5,767 nucleotides of DNA, taken from Kiritimatiellia bacterium (GTDB taxonomy: Bacteria; Verrucomicrobiota; Kiritimatiellia; SLAD01). Position 1 is the stretch's first letter; the number at the start of each line of letters is the position of its first letter. The DNA lies in NCBI GenBank assembly GCA_007128275.1, contig SKXR01000229.1:1-5767 (forward strand), written 5' to 3'. The notes beneath the pieces are model-generated. The model saw only the letters and a list, made by a program, of their open reading frames with translations. It did not search any database and was not told the origin of the DNA. Of the stretch, positions 1-5,573 are shown piece by piece. The position numbers and the translations under genes were made by a program.

Positions 1-73
1 ACAACTCGGCCCCGAACGGGTGTACCTTTCGACAGAGCAAGCCTATGAAAAGCTCGCGTCCCCAAGCCCATGA
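1..73 (+). CDS. C-terminal end of an unidentified protein (partial)
   Basis: The frame beginning at base 2 stays open from the window edge to TGA at 71-73 and encodes 23 residues, QLGPERVYLSTEQAYEKLAS followed by PSP. It has ordinary protein composition: a mixed hydrophobic/charged pattern that could be a beta strand (RVYLS) followed by an amphipathic helix (TEQAYEKLAS). This resembles the tail of a small alpha/beta domain such as a STAS domain, but the stretch is far too short to assign a family. The other plus frame that starts at base 1 stops at 46-48. Just after the stop the base composition changes sharply to purine-rich DNA, consistent with the gene ending here. The gene is convergent with the minus-strand gene ending at 216. 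Confidence 0.5.
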   Translation, partial: QLGPERVYLSTEQAYEKLASPSP

Positions 74-215
74 GAGAGAAAAGAAGACAAAAAGAAGACA
101 GAGACATAGAAATAATGACAAATACGCGCGTAATCTTCACGTGATGAACAAATAGCGCTGAAATGCAGTCTCATGCGCACAACGCTTGATCGCCCGGTTC
201 AGGGAAGGGGCGGGG
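74..215. other. Purine-rich intergenic gap between convergent genes
   Basis: This is the gap between the plus-strand partial gene and the minus-strand choice-of-anchor M gene. Bases 73-118 are almost pure A/G on the plus strand and include two tandem copies of the 11-mer AAAAGAAGACA (79-89 and 90-100). The rest is more mixed and holds two 8-bp palindromes, ACGCGCGT (124-131) and TCACGTGA (137-144). No strong hairpin followed by a T-run is visible for either convergent gene. A transcript coming from the right would read the purine tract as a C/U-rich, G-poor stretch, which would suit Rho-dependent termination; this is inference only. Confidence 0.5.
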
Positions 216-1379
216 TCATGGAGGGGAGAGGGTGGATTGCACGCGCAGGAAGCCGGCATCGGCGTCGGGATGGTCGATCCGGTACGTGCGGATTTCCATC
301 CCGGGATCGTGATGAATCGGCTCGGACTCGATCAGCGTGAGGTCGGTGTCCGTCCAATTGGAGGGGTGAAGCTGTGTAGCAAATTCCGCAACGGGCATGA
401 GGTCGCCGGATTGGAAACGAATGCGAGCGCGGATACCGGGTTGGATATCATCCTCTTCTTTCAGCCAGACAAGTTCCACCGACGCGTCAGCACCAAAGGC
501 GTAGCGCTGCATGTTGCTGACGCCATCGTCCAGCGGGGCGGCCGAAGGCCCGCTGATGGATTCGTCCGCAATCTGGTCCGGGGTGAACATCGTGCGCCGC
601 CAGTGATCGTACGAATCGAAGCCGCCGCCGTCGGTGATCTGGAACCGGAGCATGTCGCTGCCGTTCGTGATCACCGTGCCACCGGTCAAGGCCTCGAATC
701 CGAAATAGAGATCATACGTTCCCGGATGCGAAAAGGCCCAGTTCCGGTGTAAATGGTCGCCGGCCTCGATCAGGATGGAACCGGCCGGGAAGCCGGTCAG
801 CGTGTTCATGGGCACGTTGGCCGAGCTCGTATACAGCGAAAACACGCCGTCTTCGGGGCCGGTCATATTGATCAGGGTCAGCCGGTATTGATCCGCGTCG
901 AGCGCGGACAGGGACGGATCCTCCGTACTCAATCCCAGATACGGCACGGTGTTCGGTACGCCGCCGGATGGGAGAATATAGATGGGTTCACCCGCCTCCA
1001 CGCCCAGAAACGCCCACTCGGATGCGGCGGGACGAGTGAGGGGGGGGGTGTTTTCGTCGAACACCCCCAAGGCTCGCAATCCGGCGGCGGGGTAATCCGG
1101 CGCCGTGATTTGACCGTCAATCGTGGCAAAGTCGTTTTTCCAATAGCCGACCAACTCGCCGTCCACCAAGCGCACCCCGAGGTCCATATGTCCTTCGGTA
1201 TAAGGCAGATACTGAGATAGCAACTGCGCCTGCGACGAAACTGTCCCGACACTAATGAATAGAAATAGAAACAAGCGTACCAGACGTCCTTCGCCGATTT
1301 TCCAATCGTTGGAAGAAAAAACGGGCGATTTTCCAATCGTTGGAACTTTTTTTGTGATCTTTTCCAATCCTTGGAACAT
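216..1379 (-). CDS. Secreted choice-of-anchor M domain protein, no visible anchor
   Basis: Exported protein of unknown specific function, 387 aa if started at ATG 1379. A signal peptide is visible at about residues 33-52 (LVRLFLFLFISVGTVSSQAQ, cleavage near SSQA/Q). The mature part has the choice-of-anchor M (TIGR03769-like) layout: EGHMDLGV at 62-69, PYLGLSTEDP near 147, and DHLHRNWAFSHPGTYDLYFG at 208-227, where H209, H211 and N213-W214 form the family signature. A linker FTPDQIADESISGP (265-278) follows, then a beta-rich tail (LHPSNWTDTDL, FLRVQS) typical of PVC secreted proteins. There is no PEP-CTERM or LPXTG sorting tail, unlike its paralogue at 1549-2403. The start is uncertain. ATG 1379 has AAGGA at 1389-1393, 9 nt upstream, but then about 32 residues encoded by an operator-like repeat array precede the signal peptide. 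TTG 1274 or CTG 1283, behind GAAGGA (1287-1292), would give a normal signal peptide. A C9 run lies at codons 111-114. The fold family is secure; function and start are not. Confidence 0.85.
   Translation of the reverse strand: MFQGLEKITKKVPTIGKSPVFSSNDWKIGEGRLVRLFLFLFISVGTVSSQAQLLSQYLPYTEGHMDLGVRLVDGELVGYWKNDFATIDGQITAPDYPAAGLRALGVFDENTPPLTRPAASEWAFLGVEAGEPIYILPSGGVPNTVPYLGLSTEDPSLSALDADQYRLTLINMTGPEDGVFSLYTSSANVPMNTLTGFPAGSILIEAGDHLHRNWAFSHPGTYDLYFGFEALTGGTVITNGSDMLRFQITDGGGFDSYDHWRRTMFTPDQIADESISGPSAAPLDDGVSNMQRYAFGADASVELVWLKEEDDIQPGIRARIRFQSGDLMPVAEFATQLHPSNWTDTDLTLIESEPIHHDPGMEIRTYRIDHPDADAGFLRVQSTLSPP
1300..1376. promoter_or_regulatory. Three phased TTCCAA-N3-TTGGAA palindromes (operator-like array)
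   Basis: Three 15-bp palindromes lie at 1300-1314 (TTCCAATCGTTGGAA), 1331-1345 (identical) and 1362-1376 (TTCCAATCCTTGGAA). Both steps are exactly 31 bp, about three turns of B-DNA, so all three would sit on the same face of the helix. Copies 1 and 2 are identical over 20 bp (1295-1314 and 1326-1345). All three are preceded on the plus strand by a GAT...TTTT run. They cover the 5' end of the choice-of-anchor M gene. Because 31 is not a multiple of three, the repeats are read in three different frames there (FQGLE, VPTIG, SNDWK), so conservation acts on the DNA and not on the peptide. The likeliest role is binding sites for a dimeric regulator; the factor is unknown. Confidence 0.7.
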
Positions 1380-1400
1380 TGTTTCGTTTCCTTGCTATCC

Positions 1401-1425
1401 CGTAGCCGCGCCCGTGAGGGCGTGG
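1401..1425 (+). repeat. REP-like element A (GTAG + hairpin)
   Basis: GTAG at 1402-1405 is followed directly by an 8-bp stem: CCGCGCCC (1406-1413), loop GTGA (1414-1417), GGGCGTGG (1418-1425), with one G.T wobble. A GTAG (or GGAG) tetranucleotide 5' of an imperfect palindrome is the hallmark of REP sequences processed by RAYT (Y1/IS200-like) transposases. It matches element B in 22 of 25 positions, in inverted orientation. It also overlaps a weaker outer inverted repeat: 1401-1412 can pair with 1429-1440 at 9 of 12 positions, with the other three being G.T pairs. It lies upstream of the choice-of-anchor M gene at 216-1379. Confidence 0.65.
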
Positions 1426-1473
1426 AACGGTGTGGCTATGACTTTATCAACGGGCTGTTAGGCGGTGGGCGGA

Positions 1474-1493
1474 GGCCGCTCCGGCTCGCGGCC
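1474..1493. other. GC-rich hairpin between the REP elements
   Basis: GGCCGC (1474-1479) and GCGGCC (1488-1493) form a perfect 6-bp stem with an 8-base loop. It sits in the spacer of the inverted REP doublet. There is no following T-run on either strand, so it is not a standard intrinsic terminator. It could contribute to a larger cruciform or to transcript 3'-end protection of the PEP-CTERM mRNA. Confidence 0.35.
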
Positions 1494-1504
1494 AGAAGCC
1501 AGCA

Positions 1505-1529
1505 CCACGTCCTAACGGACGCGGCTACG
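1505..1529 (-). repeat. REP-like element B (inverted partner of A)
   Basis: On the minus strand this reads CG-TAG then CCGCGTCC, loop GTTA, GGACGTGG, with the GTAG tetranucleotide at 1525-1528. Compared with element A it differs at three positions: one in the loop and two that form a compensatory pair (C-G at 1411/1420 in A against T-A in B). The stem is therefore preserved although the sequence changed. With A it forms an inverted doublet of 129 bp (1401-1529), the arrangement called BIME or REPIN. It lies 19 bp beyond the stop of the PEP-CTERM gene, the usual extragenic 3' position for REPs. Confidence 0.65.
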
Positions 1530-1548
1530 TTTATCGGACAGCGCTTCC

Positions 1549-2403
1549 TCAGCCCATCCGCTGCAGGCGCTGCTTCCGTAACAATCCCCCAACACCGAGG
1601 CCCAGCATCACGAGGGCCAGGGTGGACGGTTCCGGGATCACATTGAAGTTGATCGTGGCTTGATGACCGGAGTCGCCGTACGCGCCGCCTACGCCCTGCA
1701 CGTCCAGCACCACGGCATACTCGCCGTATTCGGAGAATCCCCAGTTACGGTGTTGATGGGTCCAGATGTTGTTGAACGTTCCGGTCAATTCGTCGTCCGC
1801 CGAGTTGAACAGCGCGACGGGCGAGCCGAAGCCGTCATCGGCCAACAAGGATACGTGGGCCGATGTATCTTGCAGGGGGGTGCCGTTGAAGGTCGACAAA
1901 CCCATGTTGACGGTGAACGTAAAATTGTCAAACTGGTTGGAGGCGGCGTTCAGGCCAATATCCATGGCAACCTGATCTTCGCGCAAGCGGATACGAATAC
2001 CAAGATCGGGCGTGGGAACCGCATTTGTGAAATGCCCGTTTGCGTCGGCATAGAAGAAATCCGTGCCGTTCACATTCAGCGTTTCGGTGACACTCAAATT
2101 GACGGTCAAGGTGTCAAAGAGATGGTCCCCGTTGTCGCCGGGATTCGCAGCGACCTCATTTCCCAGAATGCCCGTCCAGGTGGCCGGATCAGACGTGGCG
2201 TTGAATGAGGTAGTCAGTCCGTCGGCTACCGTGGTGGTCTTGACCCTGAACACGGTATTCCAAGCGTCTGCCACGCTATTATACAGGAAGAAGATATCTC
2301 CCGAACCTCCATTGAGCACGATACTTTGGGCTTCAGTCGGTTTCCCTTGGAGCAACACCGTCACAATCAACGCGCTGCATGTGTACCTCATTAACTTTCG
2401 CAT
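1549..2403 (-). CDS. PEP-CTERM choice-of-anchor M domain protein
   Basis: Exported 284-aa protein with a sorting tail. The N-terminus MRKLMRYTCSALIVTVLLQG and then KPTEA/QS is a typical signal peptide, with cleavage near residue 25. The body is Asn/Asp/Thr-rich and beta-strand-like. Residues 214-223 read WTHQHRNWGF, the H-x-H-x-N-W signature of the choice-of-anchor M family (H216, H218, W221), as in the paralogue at 216-1379. The C-terminus is IPEPSTLALVMLGLGVGGLL (256-275) then RKQR: PEP motif, hydrophobic helix and basic end, the PEP-CTERM signal handled by an exosortase at the inner membrane. ATG 2403 is chosen because a perfect AAAGGAGG lies 7 nt upstream and the signal peptide starts there; the frame is open further upstream to 2616 but that part is promoter DNA. 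It has its own promoter region, divergent from the membrane protein gene. The ligand is unknown; metal binding by the His pair is an inference. Confidence 0.9.
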   Translation of the reverse strand: MRKLMRYTCSALIVTVLLQGKPTEAQSIVLNGGSGDIFFLYNSVADAWNTVFRVKTTTVADGLTTSFNATSDPATWTGILGNEVAANPGDNGDHLFDTLTVNLSVTETLNVNGTDFFYADANGHFTNAVPTPDLGIRIRLREDQVAMDIGLNAASNQFDNFTFTVNMGLSTFNGTPLQDTSAHVSLLADDGFGSPVALFNSADDELTGTFNNIWTHQHRNWGFSEYGEYAVVLDVQGVGGAYGDSGHQATINFNVIPEPSTLALVMLGLGVGGLLRKQRLQRMG

Positions 2404-2410
2404 GGACCAT

Positions 2411-2418
2411 CCTCCTTT
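2411..2418 (-). promoter_or_regulatory. Strong Shine-Dalgarno site of the PEP-CTERM gene
   Basis: The minus strand reads AAAGGAGG, then 7 nt, then ATG at 2403. This is a near-perfect anti-16S match with optimal spacing and it fixes the start of the PEP-CTERM gene, ruling out the long upstream extension of the frame. It is much stronger than any site near the starts of the other genes in the window, which suggests high translation. Confidence 0.85.
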
Positions 2419-2460
2419 GTTTTCTGCTTTATATCCGCGACGCAACGTTATACGATTCTT

Positions 2461-2478
2461 ATTCGATACTGAATTATC
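2461..2478. promoter_or_regulatory. Possible operator at the PEP-CTERM transcription start
   Basis: Two overlapping AT-rich inverted repeats occur here: ATTC-N6-GAAT (2461-2474) and GATA-N6-TATC (2465-2478). The second has the look of Fur-family (Fur/Zur) boxes, which are palindromes with GATA/TATC arms, but the centre does not match a known consensus well. They would overlap the -10 and the expected start of transcription of the PEP-CTERM gene, a normal position for a repressor site. Such short AT-rich repeats also occur by chance. Confidence 0.25.
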
Positions 2479-2505
2479 AATAGCATTAGTGCGGGTGCGT
2501 GTCAA
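2477..2505 (-). promoter_or_regulatory. Sigma70-like promoter for the PEP-CTERM gene
   Basis: On the minus strand a perfect -35 TTGACA (2500-2505) is followed by a 17-bp spacer and TATTGA (2477-2482), preceded by TGC, which looks like an extended -10 (TGnTAT). The -10 matches only the TAT part of the consensus, so confidence is moderate. Transcription would start near 2470 and give a leader of about 65 nt ending in the strong Shine-Dalgarno site. The -35 lies only 3 bp from the proposed GTG start of the divergent membrane protein gene. Confidence 0.45.
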
Positions 2506-2508
2506 TCG

Positions 2509-4836
2509 GTGAATTTCGAAAAAGAAAGTTTTTTTGGGGGGTGTCTGAGCCGTGGGGTGGTAGGCGGCATTTTTCTGCTGGCTTTTGTCGGCGGCGCGAC
2601 GGCGTTGGCCCACCAAGTGCTGTGGACGCGGCGCATGATCGACCTGTTGGGGGCGAGCGCGGGGTCCGCCGCACGGGTGTTCGGCTGCTTCTTTTTGGGC
2701 TTGGCCTTGGGATCGTTGGCGGGCGCGGTGTTGGCGGGACGGGTGCGCCGTCCGTGGCGCTGGTTGGGCGCGGCGGAACTGGGGATCGCGTGCTTGTCTG
2801 TCCCTATGCTGTTGTTGCCGTGGTGGGCGGACGGGCTTTGGCCGTGGCTGGGCCCCGACCGACTGACCGGCGCGGCGGGTAGCGGCCTGAAAACGGTTTT
2901 ATCGGTCCTGCTGGTGCTTCCGCCGGCGGCGGTGATGGGGCTGTTCCTGCCGCTGGCGGTCCGGGACTGGCCCACGCGCCGGCCCCGTCGCGCGGATCCC
3001 GGCTTGTGGTTGTACGCCGTGAACACGTCAGGCGCCGTGCTGGGGATCTTTGCGGTATCCGCCTGGCTGCTGCCCAGCCTTTCGATGCTGCGCGTGATGA
3101 CGCTGGTCCTTGTCTGCAATGTACTGGCCGCCATCGGTTGTCTGATGGTGGATTTCCTTTTCGGACCGTCCGACCGCCCTCCCGCGCAAGATGTATCGCT
3201 GAAGGCAACCATGCCTGCACGCCGATTCATGATCATGGCGGCCTTGTCGGGTTTGTTCGTGATGGCGGCGGAAGTGATTGCGCTGCTGATGACGCAGTTA
3301 CTCGCACCCTTGTCTTTCTTTGCCCCTTCGGCGGTCTTGGGCAGTTTTATTGCGGTGCTGGCGTTGGCCGCCTTTATCGTGGCGGGGCGATCACGTAGCA
3401 CCGCCTTTGGTGAGGGGGGGATGATCCCCGTCTTGATTGGCGCGGGCGTGTTGATGGCTTTGAGCCCATTGTTCTTTCATGCGTTGGCGCCGGTGTTTCC
3501 GTTGGCCTCCGGCAGTCCGTCATTGAGTTTCTTTCTGTTGCGATTGTGTCTATTTTCATTGCTCGTGTTTGGCCCCGCCGTATTGGTCGCCGGTTTATGG
3601 TTCCCCATGATTGCTGCGGGATCCGAGCAGCGGCTTACGCCCTATAGTCCTTTGCGTTGGGGCTGGTTACTGGCTGCAAACGGGTTGGGCGGCTTGGCGG
3701 GGGCCGAAGGTGCGTATGCCATTCTGCTTCCGGTGTTTGGCCCGTATGGCGGTCTGGCTGTCATCGGCTTTGCGTACCTGATGGTGGCCTGGATCTGTCT
3801 GCCGCGGATTGCGCCGCGGGCGCGGGTATGGGCGTTACGTGGGGCGATGGCGATAACGCTGGGCGTGCTGCTCTATGCCTCACCCCGTTTGCATACCGTG
3901 CATCCGTCGCTGGCACCCGGCATTATAGCGGAGCAACACGGCCGCGAAGGGAGCTTGGTCATTCTGGACGACCCGGACATGGGCCGCGCCCTGCTTTTGC
4001 AAAACCAGTATGTGCTGGGGGCTTCCGCTGCGCGCGCGGAAGCCGAACGACAAGCGCACATTCCCTTGTTGCTGCATCCCGCGCCGGCACGCGTGGCGTT
4101 CATCGGATTGGCCACCGGCATCACCGCCGGCGGCGCGTTGGCGCATCCGGCGGTGGAGCACATCGAAGCGGTGGAGATATCCGCGGCGGTGACGCGCGCG
4201 GCGCGCGATTGGTTCGGTGACTATAATCGCGGCGTGATGGACGATCCGCGCGCCCGTATCGTGGTGGAAGACGGTCGCACGTGGCTGGCTGCGTATGAGG
4301 CCGCCTTCGACGTGATTGTGTCGGACTTGTTTTTGCCGTGGGGCCCGGGCGAAGGCCGCCTCTATACCGTGGAACATTTTACCGCCGCGCGGCGCGCGTT
4401 GCGGGCGGACGGTTTGTTTTGTTTGTGGCTGCCCATGTACCAACTGGACAACGATCAATTCATGGTGATCCTGAACACCTTCCTGCAGGTCTTTCCTGAA
4501 ACGGAGATCTTCATGCGCGAACCTTGTGCCACGGCGCCGGCGCTGGGGTTGGTGGGGTGGCGTTCGGGCAAACTGGATTGGACACAGGTTGCACGGCGAG
4601 TCCGGGCCGCCGAGCTGGGCGATCCCCATGTTGACGAAATGGACCGTCTCCGCGTACTGGCGGTCGGAACGGTTCGAATCGGTTCGGTGAGCGGCCCGGT
4701 AAACACGCTGGACAACCTGTGGCTTGAACTGAACGCCGGCCGGATGCGCGTGCTACAAGGAGAGGCGTCCCCCTACCTGCAGGGCGCGCGCTGGAACCCT
4801 TGGATTGGGGCATTCCGGGACGCGCTGCTTCAATAG
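2509..4836 (+). CDS. Fused multi-pass membrane / spermidine synthase-fold protein
   Basis: 775-aa protein of the 'fused MFS/spermidine synthase' type. Residues about 17-457 hold roughly 13 hydrophobic segments in two similar halves, each with a matching motif: LYAVNTSGAVLG (168-179) and LLAANGLGGLAG (387-398). From about 465 to 710 comes a Rossmann-like aminopropyltransferase/methyltransferase domain: VAFIGLATG (529-537, nucleotide loop), EAVEIS (553-558, acidic ribose-binding residue E556), VEDGR (586-590), FDVIVSDLFLPW (600-611), then LYTVEHF and LWLPMYQL. The true spermidine synthase GGGDG loop and D-S-x-D-P catalytic motif are not present (GLATG and SDLFLP instead), so polyamine synthesis is unlikely; the substrate is unknown. 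GTG 2509 is the furthest start but lacks a clear ribosome site; GTG 2557 (V17), right before the first membrane segment, is an alternative. Homopolymers T7G6 (2529-2541) and G7 (3414-3420) lie in the gene. It is transcribed away from the PEP-CTERM gene. Confidence 0.85.
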   Translation: MNFEKESFFGGCLSRGVVGGIFLLAFVGGATALAHQVLWTRRMIDLLGASAGSAARVFGCFFLGLALGSLAGAVLAGRVRRPWRWLGAAELGIACLSVPMLLLPWWADGLWPWLGPDRLTGAAGSGLKTVLSVLLVLPPAAVMGLFLPLAVRDWPTRRPRRADPGLWLYAVNTSGAVLGIFAVSAWLLPSLSMLRVMTLVLVCNVLAAIGCLMVDFLFGPSDRPPAQDVSLKATMPARRFMIMAALSGLFVMAAEVIALLMTQLLAPLSFFAPSAVLGSFIAVLALAAFIVAGRSRSTAFGEGGMIPVLIGAGVLMALSPLFFHALAPVFPLASGSPSLSFFLLRLCLFSLLVFGPAVLVAGLWFPMIAAGSEQRLTPYSPLRWGWLLAANGLGGLAGAEGAYAILLPVFGPYGGLAVIGFAYLMVAWICLPRIAPRARVWALRGAMAITLGVLLYASPRLHTVHPSLAPGIIAEQHGREGSLVILDDPDMGRALLLQNQYVLGASAARAEAERQAHIPLLLHPAPARVAFIGLATGITAGGALAHPAVEHIEAVEISAAVTRAARDWFGDYNRGVMDDPRARIVVEDGRTWLAAYEAAFDVIVSDLFLPWGPGEGRLYTVEHFTAARRALRADGLFCLWLPMYQLDNDQFMVILNTFLQVFPETEIFMREPCATAPALGLVGWRSGKLDWTQVARRVRAAELGDPHVDEMDRLRVLAVGTVRIGSVSGPVNTLDNLWLELNAGRMRVLQGEASPYLQGARWNPWIGAFRDALLQ

Positions 4837-4861
4837 GTGTTGGCGGAGAGCGCGATGGGGT
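4837..4861. other. Short gap between convergent genes, no terminator seen
   Basis: Only 25 bp separate the stop of the membrane protein gene from the stop of the pseudopilin gene. I see no inverted repeat with a T-run in either direction, so read-through and antisense transcripts across the two 3' ends are possible. Confidence 0.6.
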
Positions 4862-5569
4862 TTACGGAGCTTGTCCCGGTTCGCCGATATTATGCCCGCT
4901 GTCCAGTATTGCCTGGATTTCCGACGCTTCGAAGATCCGTACGCTGCCGTCCACATAGAGGTAGGGCGCGCTGCCGAGTGTCCGGGATGCGTGGCGCGAT
5001 CCAATGCGATGGCGGTCCGCTTCCACATCCGACAGAAGACGATCGAACGAACCCCAGGTGCGCGCGTGGGTATGGTCGTTGGCCGGTCCCGTGCCCCGGT
5101 CATCGGATATGACCACGGCCAAAATGGTGGCTGTGGGTGCGGGGATCCGGCTCAATCGCCCGTAGCCTCCCGGCAACGGCGTGCCAAACGGATCCGTCAG
5201 CGGATCCACCACGATGTCGTTCAGGATATAGCTGGTTGAGCGACGTCTGCGTCGTTCGCGGGCATACGGGTCGGCGGGCGAGATGCGGATGTCGTCCACC
5301 TCTCCGAGATAAGGCGCGAGCGTGAAGATCCAAGATTCCGATGCTTCAGCCGAGTGTCGGGTGCGAGGGAACACGCCGTCGTGATCTGCGATATACTGCA
5401 TGGTGGCGATCCCGATATGGCGCATGTTGGTCGCGCATTTCGCCCGGTTGGCCGCCACGCGAACACGCTGCACCCCGGGCACGGTCAATGCAGCCAGCAA
5501 CGCAATGATCGCGATCACGGCCAGTAACTCGATCAGCGTAAACCCTTTTGATAATCGCGTAGCGGACAT
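4862..5569 (-). CDS. Pseudopilin-like protein with type II secretion/pilin N-terminus
   Basis: 235-aa protein. It begins MSATRLSKG/FTLIELL: a short basic leader, prepilin peptidase cleavage after G9, and E14 as the conserved Glu5 of the mature pilin, followed by a hydrophobic helix to about residue 31. NMRHIGIATMQYIADHDGVF and, near the end, YLYVDGSVRIF are the motifs of the large PVC family of pseudopilin-like surface proteins (related to the H-x9-DG type). The body is rich in His (RTRH, NDHTHARTW, RHRIGSRH) and carries an Arg run (RERRRRR). ATG 5569 is preferred over the in-frame ATG at 5605, since it gives a 9-residue leader and begins 4 bp after the stop of the upstream COG0523 gene; the two are probably co-transcribed. 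It converges with the membrane protein gene, 25 bp away. Whether it is a pilus component or a surface binding protein cannot be read from sequence; a metal-related role is inferred from the His content and neighbour. Confidence 0.88.
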   Translation of the reverse strand: MSATRLSKGFTLIELLAVIAIIALLAALTVPGVQRVRVAANRAKCATNMRHIGIATMQYIADHDGVFPRTRHSAEASESWIFTLAPYLGEVDDIRISPADPYARERRRRRSTSYILNDIVVDPLTDPFGTPLPGGYGRLSRIPAPTATILAVVISDDRGTGPANDHTHARTWGSFDRLLSDVEADRHRIGSRHASRTLGSAPYLYVDGSVRIFEASEIQAILDSGHNIGEPGQAP

Positions 5570-5573
5570 TGGA

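Noticed and set aside
353..362. TCCAATTGGA palindrome as a fourth operator site
   Set aside because: The 3-bp centre of the array motif is missing, it lies deep inside the coding region (Asn-Trp codons) and it is out of phase with the array.
186..752. Plus-strand frames opposite the secreted protein gene
   Set aside because: They are antisense shadows of a gene with a clear signal peptide and domain, and have no recognisable features of their own.
929..1336. 135-codon minus-strand frame overlapping the secreted protein gene
   Set aside because: It is a shifted frame of the choice-of-anchor M gene with Trp/Arg/Pro-rich composition and no recognisable domain; its start falls within the palindrome array. 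It matters only as the frame reached after a one-base loss in the C9 tract.
1300..1376. Mini CRISPR array
   Set aside because: The period is regular, but the repeat is only 15 bp and palindromic, the 16-bp spacers are partly similar, and there is no cas gene.
1401..1529. Intrinsic terminator of the PEP-CTERM gene
   Set aside because: Hairpins are present but none is followed by a T-run on the minus strand; the GTAG-plus-stem layout fits REP elements better.
2529..2541. T7 run as a terminator
   Set aside because: No stable GC-rich stem precedes the T-run; it lies at the start of the membrane protein gene.
2404..2616. Upstream extension of the PEP-CTERM frame to ATG 2616
   Set aside because: It would run through the divergent gene's start, a TTGACA promoter and a perfect Shine-Dalgarno site; the signal peptide starts at ATG 2403.
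2502..3401. 299-codon minus-strand frame opposite the membrane protein gene
   Set aside because: It is the low-complexity complement (Ala/Thr/Pro/Arg-rich) of a GC-rich membrane gene and shows no motif.
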